The notes beneath the pieces were generated by a model, which did not search any database, was not told where the DNA came from, and saw only the letters and a list, made by a program, of their open reading frames with translations. Of a stretch of 64,000 bases of DNA, positions 35,040-44,231 are shown in pieces; the first letter of the stretch is position 1, and each line of letters starts with the position of its first letter. Made by a program: the position numbers and the translations under genes. The stretch comes from Novosphingobium beihaiense (GTDB lineage Bacteria > Pseudomonadota > Alphaproteobacteria > Sphingomonadales > Sphingomonadaceae): the NCBI RefSeq assembly GCF_022832375.1, contig NZ_JALHLG010000020.1, forward strand, positions 1 through 64,000, written 5' to 3'.

Positions 35040-35888
35040 ATGGCCATACGCTTTGAAAACATTAAGGAATGCATCGGAACAAGGGTTTCGTGGGATGACC
35101 GCGCCGACCTCTTCACGCCCGAGGCCGCCCAGGCGATTCGGGAGAAAGTGGCCGAGCGCACCGTGCTCGTGTTCCCCGAAATCAGCCTGACCGATGAGGA
35201 GCAACTCGCGATCACCCAGGCCTTGGGTGACAAGGTCCGTCTGACCGCGCGCAACAACGTCCAGTCCAACGACGAAGACGTCTATCAGGTCACGCTGGAT
35301 GAGGAGATCAATCCGCAGCCCGAATATGTGCTGGGCACGTTCTTCTGGCACATGGACGGCATAACCGTGGACATGCCGCCGCCCTTTGCGACGCTGCTCT
35401 CCTGCCGCATCGCGCCTGCGCTTGGCGGCGAGACCGAGTTCGCCAGCACGTATGCTGCCTACGAAGGTCTGCCTGAAGAGGAAAAGCAGGCTCTGGAAGG
35501 GTTGAAGGCGGTGCATTCGGTCAAGGCCAGTCTCTCGCCTATTGCCGATGCGATTCCTGAAAAGCACCGGGAGCGGGTGCTGAACATCGGCCTCGTCAAG
35601 GAGCATCCGCTGGTCTGGACGCATGGGGACGGGCGCAAGTCGATGGTGATCGGGACCACGGCCGATCACATCGTGGGCATGGAAGTGCCTGCCGGGCGCG
35701 CGATGCTGGTGCGTCTGGCGGAATGGGCCGCACAGCCTGCCTATTCGCTGCGGCACAAGTGGAAGAAGGGCGATTTCGTGATCTGGGACAATACCGGCGC
35801 GATGCACCGGGCGGTGCCTTACGACAAGTCCACGGGGCGCATGATGCACCGCACATCCGTGGCCGGAGCCGAGGCGGTCGCGGCGTGA
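35040..35888 (+). CDS. TauD/TfdA-family alpha-ketoglutarate-dependent dioxygenase
   Basis: The 282-residue enzyme has the iron-binding facial triad H104-x-D106 (FFWHMDG) and H256 (GAMHRAV), with a 2-oxoglutarate arginine at R267 or R271 (TGRMMHRT). The ATG at 35040 has GGGAGAAGG upstream. Substrates of the family include taurine, aryloxyalkanoates and alkyl sulfates; which one applies is not readable here. It is monocistronic. Confidence 0.92.
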   Translation: MAIRFENIKECIGTRVSWDDRADLFTPEAAQAIREKVAERTVLVFPEISLTDEEQLAITQALGDKVRLTARNNVQSNDEDVYQVTLDEEINPQPEYVLGTFFWHMDGITVDMPPPFATLLSCRIAPALGGETEFASTYAAYEGLPEEEKQALEGLKAVHSVKASLSPIADAIPEKHRERVLNIGLVKEHPLVWTHGDGRKSMVIGTTADHIVGMEVPAGRAMLVRLAEWAAQPAYSLRHKWKKGDFVIWDNTGAMHRAVPYDKSTGRMMHRTSVAGAEAVAA

Positions 35889-35913
35889 TTCGCAGTCTTC
35901 CCGGTGGCAGGGA

Positions 35914-36456
35914 TCAGCCGCCGGGAAGGTTAGCGGCGGTGTAGCACTCGATCAGGTAGGCAAGGGGGCGCCCGTCGGGCAGCACCAGCATGGCGCGGTG
36001 GGTGGAGATCGTATCGGCAGGGCAGTTTTCGGCCCGGCCGCGAACGGTCTCCAGCGGCTGGCGGCGAAAGTTCAGCGGCGCCACGACTTTGCCGAACGGT
36101 GTGTCGCTGTTGCGCAGCGCCGCGTTCATTTCCGGCGTGAGCCGGGAAGGCACGTACCAGTTCCAGGCTACCGACAGCACGGTTTGTCCGCAGGCGAGCC
36201 GCACGTTGCGCATGGCGAACGTCTCGCCTCGTTTCAACCGAAGCCGGCCGCGCACGGACTTCGGCGGATCGTTGCTGGCCGCGCTGATGCTGTGTGCCGT
36301 GATCCGGGCGGGATCGGCGATGTCATGCGCGGCGCACCATTCCTCCAGTGCCAGTGTCGCACTGTCATGGCGGCGCAGCGCGGCTTCAAAGTCTTCCAGG
36401 GTGGGGGGGGAGGCGGATGATGCGGTCACGGCGGCAGCAGCGGCGATCAGCGGCAT
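35914..36456 (-). CDS. Secreted or periplasmic chorismate-lyase-like protein
   Basis: The 180-residue protein has a probable signal peptide (MPLIAAAAAVTASSA) and a domain with WNWYVPSRLTPEMNAAL, SDTPFGKVVAPLNFRRQ, followed by RAMLVLPDGRPLAYLIECY. This resembles the UbiC/UTRA fold, but the secretion signal argues against cytoplasmic chorismate lyase activity, so it may be a substrate-binding relative. ATG at 36456 is preferred over TTG at 36477 because GGGGGGAA precedes it. Four bases after the CinA-like gene, in one operon. Confidence 0.65.
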   Translation of the reverse strand: MPLIAAAAAVTASSASPPTLEDFEAALRRHDSATLALEEWCAAHDIADPARITAHSISAASNDPPKSVRGRLRLKRGETFAMRNVRLACGQTVLSVAWNWYVPSRLTPEMNAALRNSDTPFGKVVAPLNFRRQPLETVRGRAENCPADTISTHRAMLVLPDGRPLAYLIECYTAANLPGG

Positions 36457-36460
36457 CAAG

Positions 36461-37222
36461 TCAGATTCCCCCCGCAACGGGCGGCTTGCCGAGCGCGTTC
36501 AGCCCCTGCACCAGTGCACGGGTGCAGGAGGCCAGATCCTTGGCATTGACCGAGCGGATCACGAAGTTCGCGCCGGTCTTGCCTTCGGCCCAGAACGGGT
36601 AGGAGCCGATCTGGCAGGTCTCGTGGGTCTTTTCCGTCTCGCGCAGCAAGTCCGCCACTTCGCTCTCGCCGACCCAGCACCCGACCGTTTCGGACAGCAG
36701 CGGAGCGCCGCCATCAAGCTTGCCGGACAGGGCATCGAGCATCCCGGCCGTGATGCTGGGCACGCCGGCCATGATGAACACGTTGCCGCAGCGGATGCCC
36801 GGCGCGCCGGTGTAGCGGTTGGGGATCAGGCTGGCGCCGTCTGGCGTGCGGGCCATGCGCAGGCGCGCTTCGGTAAGGCCGCCGCGCGTCTCGTAATAGC
36901 CTTCGAGGATCGTGCGGGCCTCTGGGTGGACGATCACGGCCACGCCCAGCGCCTCGGCAATGGCATCGACGGTGATGTCGTCATGCGTGGGGCCGATGCC
37001 GCCAGTGGTGAAGAGATAGTCGTTGCGTGCGCGCAGCGTGTTCACCGCCTCGACGATTGCCGCCGTGTCGTCCGCCACCACACGGACTTCCTTGAGGCGG
37101 ATGCCCTGAACCTGCAGCCATGAGGCGACCTGGGCGATATTCTTGTCATGCGTGCGGCCGGACAGGATCTCGTCTCCGATCACGACGAGGGCGGCGGTGT
37201 AGATTCGCGAGGGGCTGGCCAT
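36461..37222 (-). CDS. Molybdopterin-binding CinA-N-type protein
   Basis: The 253-residue protein has the MoCF_biosynth fold: YTAALVVIGDEILSGRTHDKN, VADDTAAIVEAVNTL, FTTGGIGPTHDDITVDAIAEALG and NVFIMAGVPSITAGM. These are the CinA N-terminal half motifs; the C-terminal NMN deamidase domain is absent. CinA-N proteins are linked to pyridine-nucleotide repair (ADP-ribose pyrophosphatase). First gene of a two-gene operon. Confidence 0.88.
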   Translation of the reverse strand: MASPSRIYTAALVVIGDEILSGRTHDKNIAQVASWLQVQGIRLKEVRVVADDTAAIVEAVNTLRARNDYLFTTGGIGPTHDDITVDAIAEALGVAVIVHPEARTILEGYYETRGGLTEARLRMARTPDGASLIPNRYTGAPGIRCGNVFIMAGVPSITAGMLDALSGKLDGGAPLLSETVGCWVGESEVADLLRETEKTHETCQIGSYPFWAEGKTGANFVIRSVNAKDLASCTRALVQGLNALGKPPVAGGI

Positions 37223-37308
37223 GGCGAATGGCTAGTCCAAATGTTCCGCCGGGGCCAGAGAGCGTTTGCGCTCACTTGGTCCTGACGGCCATCGGGAAGC
37301 AGCCGGAC

Positions 37309-37427
37309 AAAAAGAAAGGGCCGGTCCGGAGACCAGCCCTATGGAAGTTTTGGGAGAGGATGCCTGAAAGGCCTGATCCTTATGCTTCGCGGCACATTAT
37401 GTTGCAAATGCGAAAAGGTTTAGCATG
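37309..37427 (-). ncRNA. Candidate small RNA unit A (anti-SD loop, intrinsic terminator)
   Basis: On the minus strand, downstream of the palindrome at 37428-37444, the copy has a conserved GCATTTGC region, a GCC-TTTCA-GGC mini-hairpin, an unpaired CCTCTCCCAAAA stretch, then a GGGC.GGTC hairpin with TCCG loop (37318-37339) and a T-run TTTCTTTTT. The CCTCTCCC segment is complementary to Shine-Dalgarno sequences. The same elements recur in the same order in unit B 182 bases upstream. The 5' end is only estimated. Confidence 0.6.
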
Positions 37428-37444
37428 GTTGCATATCTTGCAAC
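37428..37444 (-). promoter_or_regulatory. Conserved palindrome upstream of small RNA unit A
   Basis: GTTGCA-TATCT-TGCAAC, a perfect 6-5-6 inverted repeat, lies upstream of unit A. The same element occurs 182 bases away at 37610-37626, in each case about 114 bases from the terminator centre. It may be a promoter -35 region with an operator; the binding protein is unknown. Confidence 0.5.
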
Positions 37445-37489
37445 TTGATCAGGAGGGCTATGAAGCCTGGGAAAGTGGCTGAAACCGGC

Positions 37490-37609
37490 CAAAAAAAAGG
37501 GCCGGTCCGAAGACCAGCCCTAAGAAAGTTTTTGGGAGAGGATGCCTGAAAGGCCCGTCCTGTATGAGCCGCGCATCCGATTCCCGCAAATGCGAAAACC
37601 TTGCCTGGT
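37490..37609 (-). ncRNA. Candidate small RNA unit B (tandem paralogue of unit A)
   Basis: Minus-strand unit with the same parts as unit A: GCATTTGC, GCC-TTTCA-GGC, CCTCTCCCAAAAA, a terminator stem (37499-37507 with 37512-37520) and a TTTTTTTT tail. Between the conserved parts the sequence has diverged (CATAATGTGCCGCGAAGC in A against GGGAATCGGATGCGCG in B), as expected for a functional duplicated RNA rather than a recent copy. Confidence 0.6.
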
Positions 37610-37626
37610 GTTGCATAACTTGCAAC
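37610..37626 (-). promoter_or_regulatory. Conserved palindrome upstream of small RNA unit B
   Basis: GTTGCA-TAACT-TGCAAC, a perfect 6-5-6 inverted repeat, identical in arms and spacing to the one ahead of unit A. It lies 27 bases downstream (in minus-strand sense) of the rimO stop codon. Confidence 0.5.
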
Positions 37627-37652
37627 TATGATATCGTCGTTTCGATGGTGCG

Positions 37653-39035
37653 CTACTGCGCGGCGGCTACGCCAAACAAGTCGTGCTCGTCCGCATCTTC
37701 GATAAAAACGTCAATGATATCACCAACTTGAAGATTTCTTGCGGCGTTGCGCAGGAAGACGTTGCCATCGATCTCGGGGGCATCGGCTTGCGAGCGGCCA
37801 GTTGCACCAATGTCGCCATCCTCGTCCGCTTCGCCCACTTCGTCGATGATGACGGGCAGGGTGCGGCCGACTTTCGCGGCGAGTTTGGCGGCGCTGATCG
37901 CGGCGGTCTTTTCCATGATTCGCGCGTAGCGCTCTTCCTTGACCGCTTCGGGCACGGCGCCCGGCAGGTCATTGGCGGCAGCGCCTTCGACGGGTTCGAA
38001 GCGGAACGCGCCCACGCGATCGAGCTGGGCTTCGTCGAGCCAGTCGAGCAGGTACTGGAAATCCGCCTCGGTTTCTCCGGGAAAGCCCACCACGAAGCTG
38101 GAGCGGATGGCGATGTCCGGGCAGATGCTGCGCCAGGAACGCAGCCGTTCGAGCACTTTGGCCTCATTGGCCGGGCGCTTCATCGCCTTGAGCACGGACG
38201 GGGCCGCGTGCTGGAAGGGAATGTCGAGGTAAGGCGTCAGCAGCCCTTCGGCCATGAGCGGGATCACCGCATCGACATGCGGATAAGGATAGACGTAGTG
38301 CAGCCGCACCCAGGGGCTGCGCCCTTGCGCGTCGGTCAACTGGCCGAGTTCGCGGGCGAGATCGGTCATGTGAGTGCGGACCGGATGGTCCTTCCACATC
38401 CGCTCCTCATGCCGCACGTCGACGCCATAGGCCGAAGTGTCCTGGCTGATGACGAGCAGTTCGCGGGTTCCGGCCTGCACCAGCTTTTCCGCCTCGCGCA
38501 GCACGGCATCGATCCGGCGGCTGGCGAGTTTGCCGCGAAGCGCGGGAATGATGCAGAACGCGCAAGCGTGGTTGCAGCCCTCCGAAATCTTCAGATAGCT
38601 GTAGTGGCGCGGGGTGAGTTTTACGCCTGCCTCGTCATAGGCCTGCGGGATCAGGTCCACATAGGGCGAAAGCTCGGGCGGGGCGGCATCGTGCACGGCC
38701 TCGACCACGGATTCGTACTGGTGCGCGCCAGTGATGGCGAGCACATCCGGGAAGCGGGCGCGGATCGCATCGGCTTCGTTGCCCATGCAGCCGGTGACGA
38801 TGACGCGGCCGTTCTCGGCCATCGCTTCGCCAATCGCGGCAAGGCTTTCCTCCTTGGCGGAATCGAGGAAGCCGCATGTGTTGACGAGCACGACATCGGC
38901 CCCGGAATAGTCCGGGCTCATGCTGTATCCGTCCGCGCGCAGGCGGGTGAGGATGCGTTCGGAATCGACAAGCGCCTTGGGGCAGCCGAGGCTGACCATG
39001 CCGACTTTGGGCGGAGAGGGAATTTCTGTGGTCAT
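37653..39035 (-). CDS. rimO: Ribosomal protein S12 methylthiotransferase
   Basis: The 460-residue radical-SAM enzyme has an N-terminal UPF0004 domain ([38 protein letters not shown]), the radical-SAM CxxxCxxC in [11 protein letters not shown], a QDTSAYG motif and a C-terminal TRAM domain. RimO adds a methylthio group to Asp89 of S12. The full domain set is present. Confidence 0.97.
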   Translation of the reverse strand: MTTEIPSPPKVGMVSLGCPKALVDSERILTRLRADGYSMSPDYSGADVVLVNTCGFLDSAKEESLAAIGEAMAENGRVIVTGCMGNEADAIRARFPDVLAITGAHQYESVVEAVHDAAPPELSPYVDLIPQAYDEAGVKLTPRHYSYLKISEGCNHACAFCIIPALRGKLASRRIDAVLREAEKLVQAGTRELLVISQDTSAYGVDVRHEERMWKDHPVRTHMTDLARELGQLTDAQGRSPWVRLHYVYPYPHVDAVIPLMAEGLLTPYLDIPFQHAAPSVLKAMKRPANEAKVLERLRSWRSICPDIAIRSSFVVGFPGETEADFQYLLDWLDEAQLDRVGAFRFEPVEGAAANDLPGAVPEAVKEERYARIMEKTAAISAAKLAAKVGRTLPVIIDEVGEADEDGDIGATGRSQADAPEIDGNVFLRNAARNLQVGDIIDVFIEDADEHDLFGVAAAQ

Positions 39036-39345
39036 GGGATGGCGCGCCCGATACGCTGAAAGGGCCCCAGAGTCACGAAAAACGCGAAGAGTGCCCGAGT
39101 ATCATGGAAATCACGATCACGAAAGGCATGCGCGACGATGAAATTGAGGCGCGGCGCAAACGGCCTGCGCTTACTCTCATGTTCCGGTTCCGGGCGGGCT
39201 GGAAACGGCCCTGCCGGTCCTTCGGGGCGTGCTGGCCGAATTCGCTTGCCGCTGGATCGATGCACAGGCAGGGCATGTTGAGCGTCTATCCTGGCCAGTT
39301 CCAGTTCAGCGAGAGAAACTCTATGAAAAATAAGGAAGAATGCAG
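39036..39345. other. 310-base gap without a supportable gene
   Basis: An 84-codon open frame (39104-39358, plus) is present but has no family resemblance, no Shine-Dalgarno and a non-native amino-acid composition. I see no hairpin or repeat of note. It presumably contains the promoters of rimO and the DUF1761 gene. Confidence 0.6.
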
Positions 39346-39738
39346 ATGGGTCCGGTGAACTGGCTGGGGGTGTTTCTGGCTGCGGCGCTGGCCGTGGCGA
39401 TCGGGCTGGTCTGGAACGGGCCGCTGTTCCGCACCGGGCGGCAACTGCTGCCGGGCAATGCGGAGAGCGGCGGCAACTATGGACTGGTTGCCTTCGTGTT
39501 TCTGGTGAGTTCGGTCATGCTGGGGCACAACTTCGCCCGCATCGGCGCGGAGACTCTGTCGGCGAAGCCCTGGCTCTATTTCATGCAGACGGGCGGGATC
39601 GCGATTGCCTTTGTCATTCCCGCCGTCTGGCTCACGCATCTGCGTGATCGCGCGGAGCCGATGCGCCGCGTGGTGGACTGCCTGTTCTGGCTGGTCGCTT
39701 ATCTGGCCATGGGGCTGGTCTACTGGGCGCTAGGCTGA
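39346..39738 (+). CDS. DUF1761 family membrane protein
   Basis: The 130-residue protein has four hydrophobic helices: WLGVFLAAALAVAIGLVW, LVAFVFLVSSVMLGHN, GGIAIAFVIPAVWLTHL and CLFWLVAYLAMGLVYW. The pattern fits DUF1761, unknown function. ATG at 39346 is chosen because AAGGAAG is 7-8 bases upstream; ATG at 39340 is too close. Its 3' end overlaps the convergent channel gene by nine bases. Confidence 0.75.
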   Translation: MGPVNWLGVFLAAALAVAIGLVWNGPLFRTGRQLLPGNAESGGNYGLVAFVFLVSSVMLGHNFARIGAETLSAKPWLYFMQTGGIAIAFVIPAVWLTHLRDRAEPMRRVVDCLFWLVAYLAMGLVYWALG

Positions 39739-40764
39739 CGGCGGCGTGGCGGTGATCTCCACGATCACGTCGCCCGCTTCCAGCACATGGGCTTCGGGTT
39801 CCCAGAAGCCGATGGCGCGCTCTCCCCGATAGATCCGCAGGCCCTTGCCGCTGCTGATACGCTCCAGCGGCTGGCCGATTTCGTCTGCCGTTACAGCGCG
39901 TTCGACGAGCTGGACCCGCCCGTTCACGGAGGCGAGGTCGGACAAATAGTCCGAAATGTGCCGTCCTTCCGCCGATCCGGCGAGCAGCAGCCCGGTGAAA
40001 CGGACCGGGTTGATCACATTGTTGGCGCCGGCTTGCCGCGCGAGAAGTTCGTTATCGTCCGCACGCACGACGGCGGTGATCGGCACGTGCGGCGCGACAT
40101 GGCGGGCGGTGAGGATAATCAGGATCGTCGTATCGTCGCGCCCGGCCGAAACGAGGATCGACTGGGCGCGGCTGATACGCACGGCTTCCAGCGTATCGTC
40201 GCGCGTGGCATCGCCTTCCATCACGTTGCAGCCCGCCTGCTCGGCCATGGCCAGCCGTTGCGGGCTGGGGTCGATGACGACGATGCCGGCGGGATCGGTA
40301 CCGCGCGCGATCAGTTCGGCCACCGCTTCCGAACCGCTGACGCCATAGCCCAGCACGACCACATGGCCCGCCAGGCGCTCCTGGATGCGCTTCATGCGCC
40401 ATGTCTCCCAACTGTGCTTGATGATGAAGTTATAGGCGGTGCCCACGAAGATGTAGATCACCGCCAGCCGGATCGGAGTGACGATCACCGCCTCGATCAG
40501 GCGTGACTTGTCGCTGACCGGAGCGATATCGCCGAAGCCGGTCGTGGTGATCGAGATCATGGTGAAATAGACGACGTCGAGAAAGCTGATGACGCCGTCG
40601 TGCGCGTCCTTCAGCCCGTCACGGTCGATCCAGTGGACCATGACGACAATGAACACCAGCGCCAGCGCGCCGCCCAGCCGCAAGGCCACGTCCGCCCAGA
40701 CCGGCACCGAGAGGGCCCGGCGCAAGGGCTTGAACAGGGCAGGCGTGATCCGCTTCTTCGCCAT
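39730..40764 (-). CDS. Potassium channel with RCK domain
   Basis: The 344-residue protein has a transmembrane helix, a pore with selectivity filter TTTGFGD, a second helix, then a cytosolic RCK/TrkA-N Rossmann domain (HVVVLGYGVSGSEAVAELIARG, DATRDDTLEAV) and a TrkA-C-like domain. This is a two-transmembrane ligand-gated K+ channel of the Kch/MthK kind. Confidence 0.92.
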   Translation of the reverse strand: MAKKRITPALFKPLRRALSVPVWADVALRLGGALALVFIVVMVHWIDRDGLKDAHDGVISFLDVVYFTMISITTTGFGDIAPVSDKSRLIEAVIVTPIRLAVIYIFVGTAYNFIIKHSWETWRMKRIQERLAGHVVVLGYGVSGSEAVAELIARGTDPAGIVVIDPSPQRLAMAEQAGCNVMEGDATRDDTLEAVRISRAQSILVSAGRDDTTILIILTARHVAPHVPITAVVRADDNELLARQAGANNVINPVRFTGLLLAGSAEGRHISDYLSDLASVNGRVQLVERAVTADEIGQPLERISSGKGLRIYRGERAIGFWEPEAHVLEAGDVIVEITATPPSA

Positions 40765-40773
40765 AAGCCCGCC

Positions 40774-42039
40774 TTAGGGCGTCTTGGGCAACTCTTCCAG
40801 CGGATCGACGGGTTTGCCGTCCTGGCGCACTTCGAAGTGCAGTTCGCTCCCCTTGGCAAGGCCGGTGCTGCCGACAAGGCCGATGCGCTCGCCCGCGGCG
40901 ACTTTGGCGCCTTCCTTCACGGTAATGCGGCTGAGGAAGCCATAGGCGGTGTACCAGCCGTTGCCATGATCGATGACGACGAGGTTGCCGAACTGGTCCT
41001 TTTCCTTGCCCGCGAACTTGACCGTCCCGGCCGCCGCCGCACGCACCATGGTACCTTTCGCGGCTTTGATATCCAGCCCGTCATGATAATTGCTGCCCGT
41101 GGCATAGCCGCGCCGGATCGGGCCGCTGACCGGCCAGCCGAAACGCGCGGTCTTGGCTGGTGCGGGAGCAGAAGGCGGGGCTGCGGCAGGAGTTTCCGGC
41201 ACCGGAACCGGATCCAGCTTGGAAACGCCGGTCTGCGGCGGATTGAGCAGGGTCGGGATCAGCAGATTCTCACCCGTCTTGAGCGGGGCTGCGGGATCGA
41301 GGTTGTTGGCTGTCGCGATCTGTTCCCACGGTACGCCGTACTTCATCGCTAGCGAAAACCCGGTGTCGCCCGGAACGACCGCATGGTGGCGGGTGCGCGG
41401 GATATGCAGCTTCTGGCCGACCTTGACGATGAAGGGCGGCTGCAGCCCATTGGCTTCGGCGATCAGCACGCGCGGCACTTTGGCGCGCACGGCAATGCCG
41501 CCCAGTGTCTCGCCGGGCTGGACGACATGCGTGGTCTCTTCGGCGGGAGAAGCGGTGCCGGAGGCTGCTGGGGGCTGCCGGGCCTCGATCACGCGCGAGG
41601 CCGTGCGCACCGGTCCGGCACGCGGGATGTCCAGCGTCTGACCGATCCTGACGATGAAGGGGGCTTCAATGCCGTTGGCGCGGGCCAGATCCGCAGGCGA
41701 TACGCCGGCGCGGTTCGCGATTCCGTTCAGCGTTTCGCCAGGCTCCACAACATGCGCGGTTTCGGCTGCAGAGGAGGGCGCCGCCGGTGGCGCCTCCGCC
41801 GTGCCGCGCGGAATGGCCAGCTTCTGGCCGATCCGCACGACGAAAGGCGCTTCGAGGCCGTTGGCCTTGGCGATCGCCTCGGCCGAAACACCGGCACGAT
41901 TGGCGATGCCGTTCAGCGTTTCGCCGGTTTCGACGACATGGACGCTTTCCTGATCCGGCGAAATCGCCAGTGCGGGAGCCGCAGCCCCGGCAAGGGCCGC
42001 GGCGATGGCGGCCGTGGCGAGCAGACGTATGCGCATCAT
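40774..42039 (-). CDS. LysM-repeat, degenerate LytM (NlpD/EnvC-type) cell-division factor
   Basis: The 421-residue exported protein has a signal peptide (AAAPALA), four LysM repeats (each starting VV(E/Q)xGETL.GIA or AVVPGDTGFSLA), a Pro-rich linker and a C-terminal M23 domain. The zinc ligands HDGLD and LHFE are kept, but the two catalytic histidines are changed: YAH is AYGF and HLHFE is SELHFE. That matches amidase activators such as NlpD rather than active endopeptidases. It overlaps surE in an ATGA, and surE-nlpD adjacency is a known syntenic pair. Confidence 0.85.
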   Translation of the reverse strand: MMRIRLLATAAIAAALAGAAAPALAISPDQESVHVVETGETLNGIANRAGVSAEAIAKANGLEAPFVVRIGQKLAIPRGTAEAPPAAPSSAAETAHVVEPGETLNGIANRAGVSPADLARANGIEAPFIVRIGQTLDIPRAGPVRTASRVIEARQPPAASGTASPAEETTHVVQPGETLGGIAVRAKVPRVLIAEANGLQPPFIVKVGQKLHIPRTRHHAVVPGDTGFSLAMKYGVPWEQIATANNLDPAAPLKTGENLLIPTLLNPPQTGVSKLDPVPVPETPAAAPPSAPAPAKTARFGWPVSGPIRRGYATGSNYHDGLDIKAAKGTMVRAAAAGTVKFAGKEKDQFGNLVVIDHGNGWYTAYGFLSRITVKEGAKVAAGERIGLVGSTGLAKGSELHFEVRQDGKPVDPLEELPKTP

Positions 42040-42800
42040 GCCTGATAAACGTCCGCCAGGCGGGCCAGAGAGCCCTCATGAGTCAGGTCGATCTGTAACG
42101 GTGTCACTGAAACAAAGCCCCCCGCGATTGCTTCAAGATCAGTATTGCTTCCCAAGGTATGTTCTATCCCGTGTAGTCCAAACCAGTAATAAGGGAAACC
42201 GCGAGGGTCCGTTGCTTCCACAACCGAGCCGCGCGCATAGTCGTGAAAGCCTTGCCGGACCACGCGCACCCCTTTGACTTCGCTGCCTGCGACCGGCGGG
42301 AAGTTCACGTTGATCAGGGTGCGCTGGGGGAAGGGGAAGTCCAGCAGCGGCTTGAGCACTTTCGCGCCCCACTGCTCCGCCGCCGAGAAATCGACCGCAT
42401 TGCCGACGCCTTCCTTGGCATAGACCTGGCTGAGCGCGACGGCGCGAATACCGGCCAAGGCGCCTTCGAAGGCCGCCGAAACCGTGCCCGAATACGTCAC
42501 GTCGTCGCCCAGGTTGGCGCCGCGGTTGACGCCCGAGAGGATCAGGTCCGGCGGTGCGGGCAGCAGCTTCTTCAGGGCCATCGTCACGGAATCGGTGGGC
42601 GTGCCGGACACCGAAAAGCGCCGCTCGGCATGCTGGCGCATCCGCACCGGCCGGGTCAGGGTGAGCGAGTGGCCCGCGCCGGACTGTTCCTCGCTCGGCG
42701 CGCAGATCCAGATATCGTCCGAAAGCTGCGCGGCGATCTTTTCGAGAACATAGAGGCCCGGCGCGTTGATGCCGTCGTCATTGGTGATGAGGATGCGCAT
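42036..42800 (-). CDS. surE: 5'/3'-nucleotidase SurE
   Basis: The 254-residue protein has the diagnostic MRILITNDDGINAPGL, a GTPTDSVTMAL segment, LSGVNRGANLGDDVTYSGTV and the metal-binding residues D8/D9 region. SurE dephosphorylates nucleoside monophosphates and is a stationary-phase survival protein. Operon with the NlpD-like gene. Confidence 0.97.
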   Translation of the reverse strand: MRILITNDDGINAPGLYVLEKIAAQLSDDIWICAPSEEQSGAGHSLTLTRPVRMRQHAERRFSVSGTPTDSVTMALKKLLPAPPDLILSGVNRGANLGDDVTYSGTVSAAFEGALAGIRAVALSQVYAKEGVGNAVDFSAAEQWGAKVLKPLLDFPFPQRTLINVNFPPVAGSEVKGVRVVRQGFHDYARGSVVEATDPRGFPYYWFGLHGIEHTLGSNTDLEAIAGGFVSVTPLQIDLTHEGSLARLADVYQA

Positions 42801-42884
42801 TGAAGAGACCTCGTTAATTCCCGTTAACCGCTCGACCCGTTCCTGCCGAAGGGCGCGAGCGCTGAGCCGCCGGTGTGCGGGGTG

Positions 42885-44165
42885 TTATGCCAGCGGTTCC
42901 AGCTTTTCGATCCCGCCCATCCACGGCTTGAGCGCTTCGGGGACGAGAACCGAGCCGTCTTCCTGCTGGTAGTTTTCCAGCACCGCCACCAGCGTGCGGC
43001 CGACCGCGAGGCCCGAGCCGTTGAGGGTGTGGACGAACTCGGTCTTCTTGCTGCCTTCGGGCTTGAAGCGCGCGTTCATGCGGCGGGCCTGGAAATCGCC
43101 GCAGTTGGAGATCGAGCTGATCTCGCGGTAGGCGCTCTGCCCGGGCAGCCAGACTTCAAGGTCGAACGTCTTGCGCGCGGTGGCGCCCATGTCGCCCGCG
43201 CAGAGCAGAACCTTGCGGTAGGGCAGCTCCAGCGCTTGCAGGATCGATTCCGCCGCCTTGACCATGCGCTCGTGCTCGGCCTCGCTCTCTTCCGGTTTGC
43301 ACACGGTGACGAGTTCGACCTTTTCGAACTGGTGCTGGCGGATGAACCCGCGCGTGTCGCGTCCCGCCGCGCCCGCTTCGGAGCGGAAGCACGGGGTCAG
43401 CGCGGTCATGCGCAGAGGCAGAGCGGCGGGTTCGAGGATCTGCTCGCGCACCGCATTGGTCAGGCTGACTTCGGCGGTGGGGATCAACCAGCGCCCGTCG
43501 GTGGTCTGGAACAGGTCTTCGGCGAACTTGGGAAGCTGGCCGGTGCCGAACACCGCGTCGTCCTTCACGAGGAGCGGCACAGCGCATTCCATGTGGCCGT
43601 TGGTGGCCGTCTGCGTGTCGAGCATGAACTGCGCCAGCGCCCGGTGCAGGCGCGCCATCTGGCCTTTCAGAAAGGTGAAACGCGCGCCCGAAAGCAGCGC
43701 GCCGGTCTCGAAATCGAGGCCAAGCGCCGGGCCGATGTCGGCATGTTCCTTCGGCGTGAAGGCGAAGGTGCGCGGCGTGCCCCATTGGCTGACTTCGAGG
43801 TTCTCGCTCTCGTCCTCGCCATCGGGCACTTCGTCGACCGGGATGTTCGGCAGGCGGGCGAGTTCGTCCTGCAGCCTTGCCGAAAGTTCCTTTTCCTCGG
43901 CTTCGAGCGCGGGCAGCGTGTCCTTGAGCTGCGCGACTTCGGCCTTGAGCGCCTCGGCGGTGTCCGTGTCGCCCTGGCCCATGGCCTTGCCGATCGCCTT
44001 GGAGGCCTCGTTGCGGCGGTTCTGGCCTTCCTGCATGCGCGTGGCGGCCGAACGGCGCTGTTCGTCGAGCGCAAGGATGGTTTCGGCGACGGGTTCTACC
44101 CCGCGGCGGGCGAGCCCGGCGTCGAAAGCGGCCGGGTTTTCGCGGATCAGGCGGATATCATGCAT
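42885..44165 (-). CDS. serS: Seryl-tRNA synthetase
   Basis: The 426-residue class II synthetase has the N-terminal coiled-coil arm ([22 protein letters not shown]), motif 2 in [28 protein letters not shown] and motif 3 in [19 protein letters not shown]. It charges tRNA-Ser. Standard length for bacteria. Confidence 0.98.
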   Translation of the reverse strand: MHDIRLIRENPAAFDAGLARRGVEPVAETILALDEQRRSAATRMQEGQNRRNEASKAIGKAMGQGDTDTAEALKAEVAQLKDTLPALEAEEKELSARLQDELARLPNIPVDEVPDGEDESENLEVSQWGTPRTFAFTPKEHADIGPALGLDFETGALLSGARFTFLKGQMARLHRALAQFMLDTQTATNGHMECAVPLLVKDDAVFGTGQLPKFAEDLFQTTDGRWLIPTAEVSLTNAVREQILEPAALPLRMTALTPCFRSEAGAAGRDTRGFIRQHQFEKVELVTVCKPEESEAEHERMVKAAESILQALELPYRKVLLCAGDMGATARKTFDLEVWLPGQSAYREISSISNCGDFQARRMNARFKPEGSKKTEFVHTLNGSGLAVGRTLVAVLENYQQEDGSVLVPEALKPWMGGIEKLEPLA

Positions 44166-44231
44166 GGCGCGGGGCTATGCCGTGCCAGCAGGCCCCGCGC
44201 AAGCCGCAGATGATTCGAAAGCCATCACCCG

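Noticed and set aside
37120..37482. 120-codon plus-strand frame over the CinA-like start and small RNA A
   Set aside because: It has no family resemblance and crosses both a coding 5' end and a terminator stem-loop; the pattern is explained by the two small-RNA units on the other strand.
39104..39358. 84-codon plus-strand frame between rimO and the DUF1761 gene
   Set aside because: No Shine-Dalgarno, no recognisable domain, Arg-rich shadow-like composition; I keep it only as an intergenic gap.
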